From: Paracoccus ravus
GTDB taxonomy: Bacteria > Pseudomonadota > Alphaproteobacteria > Rhodobacterales > Rhodobacteraceae
DNA length: 64,000 nt
NCBI RefSeq assembly: GCF_004522175.1
Contig: NZ_SDEB01000005.1
Location: 1 to 64,000 of the forward strand
Reading direction: 5' to 3'
Shown piece by piece: positions 24,633 through 34,425 of this stretch; the stretch's first letter is position 1, and each line of letters opens with the position of its first letter. The notes beneath the pieces were generated by a model. That model was not told the origin of the DNA and did not search any database. It worked only from the letters and a program-made list of their open reading frames with translations. The position numbers and the translations under genes are program-made.

Positions 24633-25507
24633 GGGCCTTCGACCGGCAACCTGGCCAGTTGCACCATGAGGATGCCCGCCGCGACGATCAGCGCCCCGAT
24701 CACGTCCGAGACACCAAAGCGCTCGCCCAGCATCGCCGCGGCAATGACCACGCCAAAGATCGGCGAGAGGAAATGGAAGGTCGCGGCCCGCACCGCGCCA
24801 ACGCGACCGACCAGCAGGAACCAGATCCATGTCGCGCCGATCCCCGGCGCAAGGACGGTGTAAAGAAACGCCCACAGCAAGCGTGCATCCCACTGGATCG
24901 GTCGGCCCCATTCCATGAGAGCCGCGGGAATAGCCAGCGTGACGGCCCCCACCGCCATCTGCGCCGCGACAATGGTCATCATGTTGCGACTGCCGCCGAC
25001 GCCCCGCGCGGCAAGGGTCGCAGCCGCCAGGGCGACGACCGCCACAAGGCACATCATCATGCCCGGCACATTCAGGCCATGTTGCAGCCGGATCCCCATG
25101 ATCAGGCAGACGCCGATCACCCCCAGCACCAGTCCCGCCACCGCCATGGGGCGCAGCCTTTCGCGGAAGAAAAGCCATCCGAGGAATGCCACCGCCAGCG
25201 GCATCATCGAGGCGATGATCGCAGCGGCCGAGGCCTCGACCTGTTGCATCGCGATCCAGTTCAGCCCCAGATACAAGGCGTTCTGGCAGATGCCAAAGAT
25301 GATGACGGTTTTCCACTCGTTCCGGCTGAGCCGCAGGCTTTGGCCCATGGCCAGCGCCATCGGGACGGCAATCACCGCAGAAAGGGCAAACCGCAGCACC
25401 AGCGCGGTCAGCGGCGGCGCGGCCATGACGATGATCCGGGTGGTGGTGAAGGCCGAGGACCAGAACAGGGCGAATCCCACCCCCATGGCAATGGCCCGCA
25501 AATCCAT
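24587..25507 (-). CDS. EamA-family (DMT) transporter
   Basis: The 306-aa inner-membrane protein has ten predicted membrane helices in two EamA repeats, typical of drug/metabolite exporters. The start ATG 25507 (MDLRAIAMGVGFALFWSSAF) places the first helix immediately. The open frame to 25564 adds a Pro/Gly-rich lead unlikely to be translated. Substrate unknown. It ends convergent with the GST gene. Confidence 0.75.
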   Translation of the reverse strand: MDLRAIAMGVGFALFWSSAFTTTRIIVMAAPPLTALVLRFALSAVIAVPMALAMGQSLRLSRNEWKTVIIFGICQNALYLGLNWIAMQQVEASAAAIIASMMPLAVAFLGWLFFRERLRPMAVAGLVLGVIGVCLIMGIRLQHGLNVPGMMMCLVAVVALAAATLAARGVGGSRNMMTIVAAQMAVGAVTLAIPAALMEWGRPIQWDARLLWAFLYTVLAPGIGATWIWFLLVGRVGAVRAATFHFLSPIFGVVIAAAMLGERFGVSDVIGALIVAAGILMVQLARLPVEGPQATASAARAMAGRE

Positions 25508-25593
25508 GTCCGCCCCCGCGTCAAGCTGCCCCGGACTGGCTACCATACGAGGGGGTATGTGCAAGTCAATTCCTTGGCAGGTCCCCGGACATG

Positions 25594-25623
25594 AAAAAGG
25601 GGCCGCGCAAGCTGCACGACCCC
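25594..25623 (-). terminator. Intrinsic terminator after the HU gene
   Basis: Read on the minus strand, GGGGTCGTGC and GCGCGGCCCC form a 10-bp stem (two G-U pairs) around a 5-base loop, followed by five T. It lies 22 bp after the HU-like stop codon. Confidence 0.8.
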
Positions 25624-25644
25624 CTCAGCGGATCAGTCCTGAAA

Positions 25645-25944
25645 TCAGGCGTTGACGCTGTCTTTCAGCGCTTTCGCGATGGTGATCTTGACCACCTTGT
25701 CGGCGGGCTTGGTCATCATTTCCTGGGTCTGCGGATTGCGGACCTGACGCTCGGGGCGGGCGCGGCAAGCGACTTTGCCGATGCCCGGCAGGGTCAGAGC
25801 GCCGCCCTCGGCGACGGTCTTGGCGACGACGGCCGAAAGCGCGTCCAGCGCAGCGGTGGCAGTTTTCTTGTCGCTGCCCATTTCTTCGGCCAGCGTGGCA
25901 ACCAGCTGGGTCTTGGTCATCGGTTTCGAAGCGGCCTGAGCCAT
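25645..25944 (-). CDS. HU-family nucleoid DNA-binding protein
   Basis: The 99-aa product matches HU/IHF in size and pattern: an N-terminal helical dimerisation part (TKTQLVATLAEEMGSDKKTATAALDAL) and a beta-arm region around ARPERQVRNPQTQEMM that inserts into the DNA minor groove. It helps compact and bend DNA. It has a short N-terminal Ala-rich extension. A strong AGGAGA ribosome site precedes the ATG, and a 7-bp palindrome sits in its leader at 25962-25977. Confidence 0.9.
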   Translation of the reverse strand: MAQAASKPMTKTQLVATLAEEMGSDKKTATAALDALSAVVAKTVAEGGALTLPGIGKVACRARPERQVRNPQTQEMMTKPADKVVKITIAKALKDSVNA

Positions 25945-25961
25945 AGTCTGTCTCCTCGTTG

Positions 25962-25977
25962 TTTCCCGTTCGGGAAA
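25962..25977. promoter_or_regulatory. Perfect palindrome in the HU leader
   Basis: TTTCCCG-TT-CGGGAAA is a perfect 7-bp inverted repeat lying 18 bp upstream of the HU start codon. It could be a repressor site (possibly HU autoregulation) or a stem in the leader RNA. Function unproven. Confidence 0.4.
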
Positions 25978-26098
25978 TTTTCGAACGCCACCTTGGCGGC
26001 ATGATTTCCGCTACACAAGCTTTTTGACGTGGGTGCAAGCCAATTTTGGCCATTTATCCCCAGCAAACGCAGCGAAACGGACCGGCGTCCACCCGGAA

Positions 26099-27583
26099 TT
26101 ACAGGAAGGCGGTCTCGTTGAACGAGCGCAACTTCCGCGAGTGTATCCGATCGAGCGGAGTTGCCCGAAGCTTCTCCATCGCCCGAATTCCGATCAGCAG
26201 ATGGTTGGCGACCTGCGTCCGGTAGAAATCCGTGGCCATCCCCGGTAGCTTCAACTCACCATGCAGCGGCTTGTCCGAGACGCAAAGCAGCGTGCCGTAG
26301 GGAACCCGGAAGCGGAAGCCGTTCGCCGCGATGGTGGCGCTTTCCATGTCGAGCGCAACGGCGCGCGACTGCGACAGGCGCTGCACCGGGCCGGACTGGT
26401 CGCGAAGCTCCCAGTTGCGGTTGTCGATCGTGGCGACGGTGCCCGTCCGCATGATGCGTTTCAGCTCATAACCATCCAGCTGCGTGACCTCGGCCACGGC
26501 CTCTTGCAGGGCCACCTGTACCTCGGCCAGAGCCGGGATCGGGACCCAGATCGGCAGGTCGTCGTCCAGAACGTGATCTTCGCGCAGATAGGCATGTGCC
26601 AGCACGAAATCGCCAAGCGACTGGCTGTTCCTGAGGCCAGCGCAATGGCCGACCATCAGCCAGGCATGCGGCCGCAGCACCGCGATATGGTCCGTGGCCG
26701 TCTTGGCGTTCGACGGCCCCACCCCGATATTCACCAGCGTAATCCCGTCGCCATCGGGGCGCTTCAGGTGATAGGCGGGCATCTGCGGCGTCTTGGCCCC
26801 GGTGACCAGCAGATCCTCGGGGCGTTCGAGGATCTGGTTCCCCGGCGCGACGAACTCGGTATAGCCGGAATCCGGGTCGCCGAGGGCGCGGCGGGCAAAG
26901 GCCTCGAACTCGTCCACATAGAACTGGTAGTTCGTAAACAGCACGAAATTCTGGAAATGCTCGGGCAAGGTCGCGGTGTAATGCGAGAGCCGCGCCAGCG
27001 AGTAATCCACCCTTTGCGCGGTGAAGGGCGCAAGCGGCTGGCTGCCATCCGGGTTCGGCCCCGAAGTGCCGTTCACGATGTCATCGTTCATCGTGTTCAG
27101 GTCCGGCACGTCAAAGACATCGCGCAGCGAAAAGGCCAGCACACCTTCCTGCGGCACGTTCAGGTCGCTTTGCGTCGCCACCGCGAAATGCACCGGCATC
27201 GGCGTGTCACTGTCGCCCACCGCGATTTCGACGCCGTGGTTTTTCATCAAGAGTCCGATCTGCTCGGTCAGGTAGCCGCGGAACAGATCGGGCCGCGTCA
27301 CCGTCGTCGCATAGCTGCCCGGCAGCGCGACATGGCCGAAGGAAAGCCGCGAATCCACCTTGGCATGGCTTGTCACGATCATCCGCAATTCGGGATAAAA
27401 GGCGCGATAGCGCGCCTTGGGCGGATCGCCTTTCAGCGTCGAAAGAAAGCGGTCGAGCAAGAAATGCGAGGCCCGCTCGTATAGCTCGATCAGCTTCTCG
27501 ACAGCTTCTGCCGCATCGCTGAAATAGGCTTTTCCGGCGGGTTCCGGCGTCTCGAGAGGCAATAGCCGGCGGTCGGTCATCAT
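26099..27583 (-). CDS. amn: AMP nucleosidase
   Basis: Amn hydrolyses AMP to adenine and ribose 5-phosphate, controlling adenylate pools. The 494-aa enzyme has the N-terminal regulatory domain and a C-terminal nucleoside-phosphorylase-like domain with [39 protein letters not shown] and [16 protein letters not shown]. It is close to the usual family length (about 480-490). The start is one of two adjacent ATGs (27583 or 27580) behind AGGAG; the long frame beyond is a shadow of the gene at 27680. Confidence 0.9.
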   Translation of the reverse strand: MMTDRRLLPLETPEPAGKAYFSDAAEAVEKLIELYERASHFLLDRFLSTLKGDPPKARYRAFYPELRMIVTSHAKVDSRLSFGHVALPGSYATTVTRPDLFRGYLTEQIGLLMKNHGVEIAVGDSDTPMPVHFAVATQSDLNVPQEGVLAFSLRDVFDVPDLNTMNDDIVNGTSGPNPDGSQPLAPFTAQRVDYSLARLSHYTATLPEHFQNFVLFTNYQFYVDEFEAFARRALGDPDSGYTEFVAPGNQILERPEDLLVTGAKTPQMPAYHLKRPDGDGITLVNIGVGPSNAKTATDHIAVLRPHAWLMVGHCAGLRNSQSLGDFVLAHAYLREDHVLDDDLPIWVPIPALAEVQVALQEAVAEVTQLDGYELKRIMRTGTVATIDNRNWELRDQSGPVQRLSQSRAVALDMESATIAANGFRFRVPYGTLLCVSDKPLHGELKLPGMATDFYRTQVANHLLIGIRAMEKLRATPLDRIHSRKLRSFNETAFL

Positions 27584-27679
27584 GCGCGCTGCTCCTGTTT
27601 TAAGAAACTCTGGCATTGCGACCGGGGACTGGCAAGCGCCGTCGGGCCGCCCTATCTGGCACCCAAAGGAGTATTTCCG

Positions 27680-28666
27680 ATGCAATTTTCGATACTGGAT
27701 CTGGCGGTTGTCGCAGAGGGCTCCGATGCCCGTAAGGCTATCGCCAATTCCGTCGCGCTGGCGCAGGCCGCCGAGGGCTGGGGTTATCACCGGTTCTGGC
27801 TGGCCGAGCATCACAATATGCCGGGGATCGCCAGCGCCGCGACTGCGGTGCTGATCAACCATGTCGCCGCCCAGACCAAGACAATCCGCGTCGGCGCGGG
27901 CGGCGTGATGCTGCCGAACCACGCGCCGCTGGCGATCGCCGAGCAATTCGGGACGCTTGCGACCATCCATGGCGACCGCATCGATCTTGGCCTTGGCCGC
28001 GCCCCCGGCGGGGACGGCGCGGTCATGCACGCGCTTCGCCGCAGCATGTCGCGCAACGAGGATTTCCCGAATGATGTGATCGAGCTTCTGCGCTATTTCG
28101 GCCCGGCCCAGCCCGGCGCGACGGTCGCGGCCCATCCGGGGCAGGACACCAATGTCCCGGTCTGGATCCTCGGCTCGTCGCTTTACGGCGCGAGCTTGGC
28201 CGCGGCACTTGGCCTGCCCTATGCCTTTGCCAGCCATTTCGCGCCCGGCGATCTGGATCAGGCCGTGCCGCTTTACCGCGAGCGCTTTCAGGAAACGCCC
28301 TTTGGCAGCCGCCCGCGCTTCATGCTGGCAGTGAATGTCATCGCCGCCGAGACCGATGCCGAGGCGCAGCGCCTGCGCACGAGCCAGATGATCAGCTTTG
28401 CCCGGCTGCGCACCGGGCATCCCGGCCTCCTGCCCCCGCCGGTCGATGACATCCACGCGGCGGTTCCGGCCGCTATTTTGCCCGGCGTCGAGCATGCCCT
28501 GTCGGTCAGCGCGGTGGGCGCACCCCAGACGGTGGCGGCGAGACTCGAGGACCTGATCGCCCGCTACCGCCCGGATGAATTGATCCTTGTCGGCAATATC
28601 TATGACCAGAAGGCGCGGCACCGTTCCTTCGAACTCGCCGCCGAGATCCTGCGGGCGCGCGGATGA
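27680..28666 (+). CDS. LLM-class flavin-dependent oxidoreductase
   Basis: The 328-aa product is a bacterial luciferase-like monooxygenase of the single-component MsnO8 type. It starts with FSILDLAVV and carries [27 protein letters not shown] and [10 protein letters not shown], all typical of this subgroup. It probably uses reduced FMN to oxidise an unknown small molecule. An AAAGGAG site precedes the ATG. It overlaps the next gene by 4 bases, forming a pair. Divergent from amn. Confidence 0.85.
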   Translation: MQFSILDLAVVAEGSDARKAIANSVALAQAAEGWGYHRFWLAEHHNMPGIASAATAVLINHVAAQTKTIRVGAGGVMLPNHAPLAIAEQFGTLATIHGDRIDLGLGRAPGGDGAVMHALRRSMSRNEDFPNDVIELLRYFGPAQPGATVAAHPGQDTNVPVWILGSSLYGASLAAALGLPYAFASHFAPGDLDQAVPLYRERFQETPFGSRPRFMLAVNVIAAETDAEAQRLRTSQMISFARLRTGHPGLLPPPVDDIHAAVPAAILPGVEHALSVSAVGAPQTVAARLEDLIARYRPDELILVGNIYDQKARHRSFELAAEILRARG

Positions 28667-29514
28667 GGGCGCTGGTCCTTGGTCATGGCTATAGCGCGGG
28701 ATTCCTGACCCCGCTTCTGTTGGCTGAAGGCTGGGAGGTCACGGGCACGACCCGTGCCCATCCCGAGCGTGTTGCGCAGAGCGGCGCGCGCCCGATGCTT
28801 TGGCCCGGCCATGAGGCAACCATCAGAGAAGAGATTGCCCGCGCCGATGCCATCCTGATTTCGGCCGGGCCGGGACAGGGCCACGACCCCGCCCTGGCGG
28901 ATTTCGCCGAGGACATCGCCCAGGCCAAGCCGCTTTGGCTGGGCTATCTTTCGACGACCGGGGTCTATGGCGACCATGCGGGCGGCTGGGTGGATGAGGA
29001 AACGCCCCTGACGCCCTCGACCAAGCGCGGCCATGAGCGCGTCGCGGCTGAAACCGCATGGCAGGCCTTGGCCCACGCGCATGACCTGCCGCTGCATATC
29101 TTCCGTCTGGCCGGGATCTATGGGCCGGGGCGCGGGCCTTTCGCCAAGGTACGTTCTGGCACGGCGCGGCGCATCGTGAAGCCCGGTCAGGTCTTTTCGC
29201 GCATTCATACCGAGGATATCGCACAGGTCCTACTGGCCTCGATCAAGGCCCCGCGCCTTGGCGCGATCTACAACCTATGCGACGACGACCCTGCCCCGCC
29301 CGAGGCGGTCATCGCCCATGCCGCAGAGCTACTGGGCCTGCCTCTCCCGCCGGAGGAAGACTTCGCCACGGCCGAAATGACGCCGATGGCGCGATCGTTC
29401 TACGCGGAAAACAAGCGGGTCTCGAACGCACTGATCAAGCGCGAGCTTGGCATCAGTCTGCGCTATCCCGATTACCGCAGCGGCTTGGCGGCGCTGCTCG
29501 CCGCCGAGGCCTAG
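28663..29514 (+). CDS. NAD(P)-dependent SDR/epimerase-like protein (YeeZ type)
   Basis: The 283-aa product has a Rossmann start ([19 protein letters not shown]), the [13 protein letters not shown] catalytic region, [10 protein letters not shown] and the [10 protein letters not shown] motif typical of extended short-chain proteins related to YeeZ. The reaction is unknown. It is coupled to the LLM oxidoreductase gene by an ATGA overlap and ends with a 4-base convergent overlap with the SH3-domain gene. Confidence 0.75.
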   Translation: MRALVLGHGYSAGFLTPLLLAEGWEVTGTTRAHPERVAQSGARPMLWPGHEATIREEIARADAILISAGPGQGHDPALADFAEDIAQAKPLWLGYLSTTGVYGDHAGGWVDEETPLTPSTKRGHERVAAETAWQALAHAHDLPLHIFRLAGIYGPGRGPFAKVRSGTARRIVKPGQVFSRIHTEDIAQVLLASIKAPRLGAIYNLCDDDPAPPEAVIAHAAELLGLPLPPEEDFATAEMTPMARSFYAENKRVSNALIKRELGISLRYPDYRSGLAALLAAEA

Positions 29515-30266
29515 CGCGCGAGCGTGCAGCAGCCGGTCAGCATCCGCGAGGGCGTCTCCGCGCCGTCGAGAATGACCGAGATCGCAAGGCCATAAGCCCG
29601 GTCCGACATGCCGTCCCAGCATTGCGCGGGGCGGACAAAGCCAGTGAGGCGACCCTTGTCATCACCCGCGATCAGTCCTCGGGTCGGCTCGCCCTCGATG
29701 CCGCGATCCATGACGCGGCGCAGTTCAAGCTGGCGATCCTCGTGATCCGGCTCGGAAAAGACCACGCCGGATTTCGCCGCCTTGAGCGACCAGAAGGGTT
29801 CGGTCCCGGCGCAGCTCAGACTTTGCGGCAGGGCTTCGGTCTGCCAGACGCCGGTCTCGGGCTTGAGGAAGCGCAAGGCGACCCAGCCGCTTTTCTCGCC
29901 GACATTGACCTTGCCCCATTTCCCTTCGGGATCGCGGGCGATCAGCTCGACCCCGGTCGCGGTGGCGGGCAGGGTCGCGATGACCTTGGCCTGTCCGTCC
30001 GGGCGCTCGCGCACATTCAGCGTGTCCCAGGTCTCGACGACAGTGACATCATAGAGATTGGGCAGGTATTCCGGCGGTTTGGCCGCGGCGGGCGCAGGCG
30101 CGGGGGCCGCGGCGGCGGGCTCGGCTGGCTTTGCCTCGACGGCCGCCTCCGGAGCCTTGGGCTGTTCTGCCGCGTTCGGGGCCGGTTGTGCTGGCGCGGA
30201 GGGGTCTTGCGCCAAGGCCGAAAGCGGTGCGCTCAGGGCAAGCCCGGTCAACAGGATTCGCAGCAT
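29511..30266 (-). CDS. Exported SH3-domain protein with COG3650-like C-terminus
   Basis: The product (251 aa from ATG 30266) has a signal peptide (MLRILLTGLALSAPLSALAQ), an Ala/Pro/Glu-rich linker (about 20-65), a bacterial SH3 domain (DTLNVRERPDGQAKVIATLP...GWVALRFLK) and a C-terminal domain with paired cysteines (SLSCAGTEPFWSL, PAQCWDGMSD, LTGCCTL). It is likely periplasmic and may bind peptidoglycan through SH3. A GTG at 30278 overlaps the dxs stop and is an alternative start; ATG 30266 has a GAGG site. Confidence 0.7.
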   Translation of the reverse strand: MLRILLTGLALSAPLSALAQDPSAPAQPAPNAAEQPKAPEAAVEAKPAEPAAAAPAPAPAAAKPPEYLPNLYDVTVVETWDTLNVRERPDGQAKVIATLPATATGVELIARDPEGKWGKVNVGEKSGWVALRFLKPETGVWQTEALPQSLSCAGTEPFWSLKAAKSGVVFSEPDHEDRQLELRRVMDRGIEGEPTRGLIAGDDKGRLTGFVRPAQCWDGMSDRAYGLAISVILDGAETPSRMLTGCCTLAR

Positions 30267-30274
30267 CTTCAACC

Positions 30275-32200
30275 TCACGCGCGTTTCGCCACGGCCACGT
30301 TCAGAACCTCCAGCACCTTGGCCTTGATGTCGGGGGCGGACATGCGCGCCTCGCGATACATGGCCTCGGGGCTTGCATGGTCGATGAACGTATCGGGAAG
30401 CACCATCTGGCGGAAGCGCAGCCCTTTGTCGAACACGCCCTCATCGGCAAGAAGTTGCGCGACAAGGCTGCCGAAACCGCCGACTGCGCCCTCTTCGATG
30501 GTGATCAGCGCCTCATGCGTGCGGGCAAGGCGCAGGATAAGATCGCGGTCGAGGGGCTTGGCAAAGCGGGCATCGACCACGGTCGGCTGCACGCCAAGGG
30601 CCAGAAGTTCCTCGCGCGCACGCATGACCTCGGCCAGGCGCGTGCCAAAGGACAGGATCGCGACGCGCTTGCCCTCGGCGATGACACGGCCCTTGCCGAT
30701 CTCCAGCGGCTCGCCGCGTTCCGGCATCTCGACGCCCATGCCCTCGCCGCGCGGGTAGCGGAAGGCGATCGGGCCCGCATCGTGGGCGGCGGCGGTGGCG
30801 ACCATATGCACGAGTTCCGCCTCATCGGCAGCGGCCATGACGACCATGCCGGGCAGGTTCGCGAGGAAGGCGATGTCATAGGCTCCGGCATGGGTCGCGC
30901 CATCGGCACCGACCAGCCCGGCGCGGTCGATGGCGAAGCGCACCGGCAGGCGCTGGATCGCCACGTCATGCACGACCTGATCGTAGCCGCGCTGCAGGAA
31001 GGTCGAGTAGAGCGCGCAGAAGGGTTTCATCCCCCCCGCCGCAAGGCCCGCCGCATAGGTCACGGCATGCTGCTCGGCGATGCCCACGTCGAAGCAGCGG
31101 CGCGGGAAGCGCTCGGCGAAAAGGTTCAGGCCGGTGCCGTCCGGCATGGCGGCGGTCACCGCCACGATCTTGTCGTCGCGCGACGCCTGATCCAGCAGCG
31201 CGCGGGCAAAGACCGAGGTATAGCTCGGCGCATTTGACTTGGCCTTGGCCTGCGTGCCGGTCGCCACGTCGAATTTCGCCGTGGCATGGCCCTTGTCCGA
31301 GGCGCGCTCGGCCGGGGCATAGCCCTTGCCCTTCTTGGTCACTGCATGGATCAGCACCGGGCCGGTCGCGCGTTCGCGCAGCGTGCGCAGAAGCGGCAGA
31401 AGCTGGCTCAGGTCATGGCCATCGACCGGGCCGACATAGGAAAAGCCCAGCTCCTCGAAAAGCGTGCCGCCGATGGTCATGCCCTTGAGCATCTCCTTGG
31501 CGCGGCGCGCGCCCTCTTGCAGGGTCGGCGGCAGGAAGCCCACCGCGCCCTTGGCCATGGCCTTGAGGTCCTGCAGCGGGCGCTCGGCGTAAAGCCGGGT
31601 CAGGTAGCGCGACAGCGCCCCGGTCGGCGGCGCAATGGACATTTCATTGTCGTTCAGCACGACGAACAGCCGCTTGCCCAGATCGCCCGCATTGTTCAGC
31701 GCCTCGAAGGCCATGCCAGCGGTCATCGCGCCGTCGCCGATCACCGCGATCGCATCGCCCGGATCGCCGCCAAGTTCGCGCGCCATGGCAAAGCCCAAAG
31801 CCGCGCTGATCGAGGTCGAGCTATGCCCCGCCCCGAACGGGTCATAGGGGCTTTCCGAACGCTTGGTAAAACCGGAAAGCCCGCCCTCGGTGCGCAGGGT
31901 GCGGATGCGGTCGCGGCGTCCGGTCAGGATCTTATGCGGATAGCATTGATGGCCGACATCCCAGATGATCTTGTCGCGCGGGGTTTCAAAGACCGCATGC
32001 AGCGCCACTGTCAGTTCGACGACGCCCAGACCCGCGCCCAGATGGCCGCCCGTGCAAGAGACAGCCGAGATCGTCTCGGCGCGCAGTTCGTCGGCAAGCT
32101 GGATCAGCTCGCGGTCGGTCAGAGCCTTCAGGTCCGAGGGCAGGCTGACACGGTCAAGCACCGGCGTCGCGGGGCGGTCGGGGTGATCGGTCTGGCTCAT
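30275..32200 (-). CDS. dxs: 1-deoxy-D-xylulose-5-phosphate synthase
   Basis: Dxs condenses pyruvate and glyceraldehyde 3-phosphate to DXP, the first step of the MEP isoprenoid pathway. The 641-aa enzyme has [33 protein letters not shown] and [10 protein letters not shown] (thiamine diphosphate binding), [12 protein letters not shown] and RYPRGEG. The ATG at 32200 starts the usual N-terminus; the frame to 32386 is unsupported. It lies 22 bp after ispA, giving prenyl diphosphate synthesis in one operon. Confidence 0.95.
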   Translation of the reverse strand: MSQTDHPDRPATPVLDRVSLPSDLKALTDRELIQLADELRAETISAVSCTGGHLGAGLGVVELTVALHAVFETPRDKIIWDVGHQCYPHKILTGRRDRIRTLRTEGGLSGFTKRSESPYDPFGAGHSSTSISAALGFAMARELGGDPGDAIAVIGDGAMTAGMAFEALNNAGDLGKRLFVVLNDNEMSIAPPTGALSRYLTRLYAERPLQDLKAMAKGAVGFLPPTLQEGARRAKEMLKGMTIGGTLFEELGFSYVGPVDGHDLSQLLPLLRTLRERATGPVLIHAVTKKGKGYAPAERASDKGHATAKFDVATGTQAKAKSNAPSYTSVFARALLDQASRDDKIVAVTAAMPDGTGLNLFAERFPRRCFDVGIAEQHAVTYAAGLAAGGMKPFCALYSTFLQRGYDQVVHDVAIQRLPVRFAIDRAGLVGADGATHAGAYDIAFLANLPGMVVMAAADEAELVHMVATAAAHDAGPIAFRYPRGEGMGVEMPERGEPLEIGKGRVIAEGKRVAILSFGTRLAEVMRAREELLALGVQPTVVDARFAKPLDRDLILRLARTHEALITIEEGAVGGFGSLVAQLLADEGVFDKGLRFRQMVLPDTFIDHASPEAMYREARMSAPDIKAKVLEVLNVAVAKRA

Positions 32201-32222
32201 GGCTGACCCTTTCGTCGGAAAT

Positions 32223-33086
32223 TCAGGCGTCGCGTTCGATGATAAACCGCGCAAGCGCGCGCAGGTTTCCGGCATTTTCGCCATAGGGTTCAAGGGCGGA
32301 CTCGGCGGCACGGACCAGTTTTCGGGCCTTGTCCTGCGCACCATCCAGCCCCAGCAGCGACACGAAGGTGGCCTTGTTCGCGGCACCGTCCTTGTTCAGG
32401 CGCTTTCCGGTCTGATCTTCGCTGCCGGTCACGTCAAGGATATCGTCCTGAATCTGGAAGGCCAGACCGATATTGCGGGCATATTCGGTCAGAGGGGCGG
32501 CGTCCTCACCAGCCATGAGCGCCCCGGCCGTGGCCGAGAAGACGATCAGCGCGCCGGTCTTGGCCCCTTGCAGGCGCTTGATCGCCACGAGGTCGAGCGG
32601 CTGAACGGCGTTCTCGGCGGCGATGTCGAGGGCCTGTCCCCAGACCATGCCCCGCGCGCCGACCGCCTCGGCGAATGCGCGGATCAGACTGATGCGGGTC
32701 TCGGGGCCGCCGATCTGCGCCTCGGTCAGAAGGCCGAAGGCCAGCGTTTGCAGCGCGTCCCCGGCAAGGATCGCGGTCGCCTCGGACCATTGGATATGAC
32801 AGGTCGGCAGGCCCCGGCGCAAATCGTCGTCATCCATGGATGGCAGATCGTCATGGACGAGGCTATAGGCGTGCAGCGCCTCGACCGCCGCCGCGACCGG
32901 CAGCGCATCGCGGTCGGACAGGCCGAAGAGCCGCGCCGATTCCATGACCAGAAACGCCCGCAGCCGTTTGCCACCGATGCAGGCATAGCGCATCGCGTCG
33001 GTCAGTTCGCCCGGCGGCAGGTTGGCCATGGCCTCGTCGAGCGCGGTCTGGACCTGCGCCTTCACATCCTCAAGTCGGGCTTGCAT
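32223..33086 (-). CDS. ispA: Farnesyl (geranyl) diphosphate synthase
   Basis: IspA builds GPP and FPP from IPP and DMAPP. The 287-aa product has the first Asp-rich motif ([16 protein letters not shown], about 82-97) and the second (FQIQDDILD, about 222-230), plus the [10 protein letters not shown] substrate motif. The length fits bacterial short-chain synthases. The ATG overlaps the xseB stop by one base, a common xseB-ispA arrangement. Confidence 0.95.
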   Translation of the reverse strand: MQARLEDVKAQVQTALDEAMANLPPGELTDAMRYACIGGKRLRAFLVMESARLFGLSDRDALPVAAAVEALHAYSLVHDDLPSMDDDDLRRGLPTCHIQWSEATAILAGDALQTLAFGLLTEAQIGGPETRISLIRAFAEAVGARGMVWGQALDIAAENAVQPLDLVAIKRLQGAKTGALIVFSATAGALMAGEDAAPLTEYARNIGLAFQIQDDILDVTGSEDQTGKRLNKDGAANKATFVSLLGLDGAQDKARKLVRAAESALEPYGENAGNLRALARFIIERDA

Positions 33087-33322
33087 CACAGCCCCTCGAC
33101 GGGAACCGTGCCCACCGGCTGACCATTGGCCGCGAGGGTGATCTTCTCGACCCGCTCCTCGGCGGCGCGCAGCACCTTGTCGCAATGCGCGCGCAGAAGC
33201 GCACCGCGTTCGTAAAGCTTGATCGATTCCTCGAGCGAGGCCTCGCCATGCTCGAGCTTGCCGACGGTCGCCTCCAGCTCGCGCATCGCCTCTTCGAAGG
33301 ACATGTTTTCGATCTCGGTCAT
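33086..33322 (-). CDS. xseB: Exodeoxyribonuclease VII small subunit
   Basis: The 78-aa protein is the small helical partner of XseA, which degrades single-stranded DNA. The FEEAMRELEATVGKLEHGEASLEESIKLYERG pattern, read over residues 9-40, is diagnostic. It overlaps the deacetylase-like gene by 4 bases and ispA by one base. xseA is not in the window. Confidence 0.9.
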   Translation of the reverse strand: MTEIENMSFEEAMRELEATVGKLEHGEASLEESIKLYERGALLRAHCDKVLRAAEERVEKITLAANGQPVGTVPVEGL

Positions 33323-34236
33323 GGCGACGTCTCCCTCAGAACCTGGACATGGGCGCGCGCCGAGCGGCCCAGAGCCGCAAGATCATAACCACCTTCGAGC
33401 ACCGATACCACAGGGGCCGAACATGCGAGCGCCGCGTCGCAGATCATCCGCGTAATCGCCGCGAAATCGGTGTCATCCCATAGAAGCGAGGCCAGCGGAT
33501 CATCGGCATGGGCGTCGAACCCCGCCGAGACGAGGACGAGTTGCGGCTGGAACGCGCTCATCCGGGCGCAAATCTCCTGCCATGCCGCCCGCGCGACAGT
33601 CCCATCCGAGCCCGCCTGCAGGGGCACGTTCAGGATCTGGCCATGCGCGCCGCGCTCAGTTGCCCCGCCGGTGCCGGGATAGAGCGGGTATTGATGGGTC
33701 GAGGCGAAAAAGGCGCGCGGCTCGTTCCAGAGCAGGTCCTGCGTGCCATTGCCGTGATGGACATCGAAATCAAGGACCGCGACCCGGTCGAGCCCGTGAT
33801 GATCCAAGGCCCGCTGCGCGCCAATGGCGATCGAGTTGAAGATGCAGAACCCCATCGCCCGCGCGCGCTCGGCGTGATGGCCGGGGGGGCGCATGGCAAC
33901 AAATGCGCTGCCCGCCTCGCCCGCGAGCACCGCATCCACCGCCGCGCAGACGCCGCCGACGGCATGGGATGCGGCTTCGAGACTGCCCGGCGACAGGTAG
34001 GTGTCGGCATCGAGCATGGTCCAGCCCTCGCTCGGCAGCTTGCGCCGCACCATCGAGAGATAGGCCGGTGGATGGCAACGCAGGATATCCTCATCCGTGG
34101 CGTCGGGGGCCTCGCACCGATCCAGCTCGAGTCCGGCCAACGCGTCGATCACGGCGTCAAGCCGTGCCACGCGTTCCGGATGGCTGGGTGGCGTAACATG
34201 CCGAAAACCCGACGGATGTGTATAAAGAAGCGTCAT
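33319..34236 (-). CDS. Histone deacetylase-family protein
   Basis: The 305-aa arginase/deacetylase-fold enzyme carries the HDAC motifs: PPGHHAE (catalytic His pair, about 123-128), DFDVHHGNGTQ (zinc Asp and His, about 160-170), SAGFDAH (zinc Asp, about 246) and LEGGYD. Bacterial members deacetylate polyamines or other acetyl-amides; the substrate here is unknown. ATG 34236 gives the usual TLLYTHPSGFRH start. Confidence 0.85.
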   Translation of the reverse strand: MTLLYTHPSGFRHVTPPSHPERVARLDAVIDALAGLELDRCEAPDATDEDILRCHPPAYLSMVRRKLPSEGWTMLDADTYLSPGSLEAASHAVGGVCAAVDAVLAGEAGSAFVAMRPPGHHAERARAMGFCIFNSIAIGAQRALDHHGLDRVAVLDFDVHHGNGTQDLLWNEPRAFFASTHQYPLYPGTGGATERGAHGQILNVPLQAGSDGTVARAAWQEICARMSAFQPQLVLVSAGFDAHADDPLASLLWDDTDFAAITRMICDAALACSAPVVSVLEGGYDLAALGRSARAHVQVLRETSP

Positions 34237-34425
34237 GCCAAAACGATTAGAAGGCACTTCCCGACCGGGCAAGTGATAGTTCCGCGACCTGCCGAAATGG
34301 ACGGGTCGGGCTTCGGGGATTGCCTATCCCTGACGCATCACCCGCGCAGGATGTGCGGGGCCGGGGGATGCCCGGCCGCCGGATCCGGCGCGCCGGACGC
34401 GCGCGCAGGATCGGATGGAGAGGCT
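34237..34425. other. Intergenic region between mtaB and the deacetylase gene
   Basis: No gene is seen. On the minus strand, GGCCGGG-CATCC-CCCGGCC (about 34358-34376) forms a 7-bp stem that may end mtaB transcription, although no T-run follows. The promoter for the deacetylase-xseB-ispA-dxs operon probably lies here, but none is clear. Confidence 0.35.

Noticed and set aside
24048-25316. Long minus-strand frame (422 codons) overlapping the GST and EamA genes
   Set aside because: Gly/Arg-rich shadow in the wrong frame of the EamA transporter, which itself has clear membrane helices.
27584-28621. N-terminal extension of the AMP nucleosidase frame to 840 codons
   Set aside because: The extension runs opposite the LLM oxidoreductase gene and is not seen in this family. 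Adjacent ATGs at 27583/27580 with AGGAG give the normal length.
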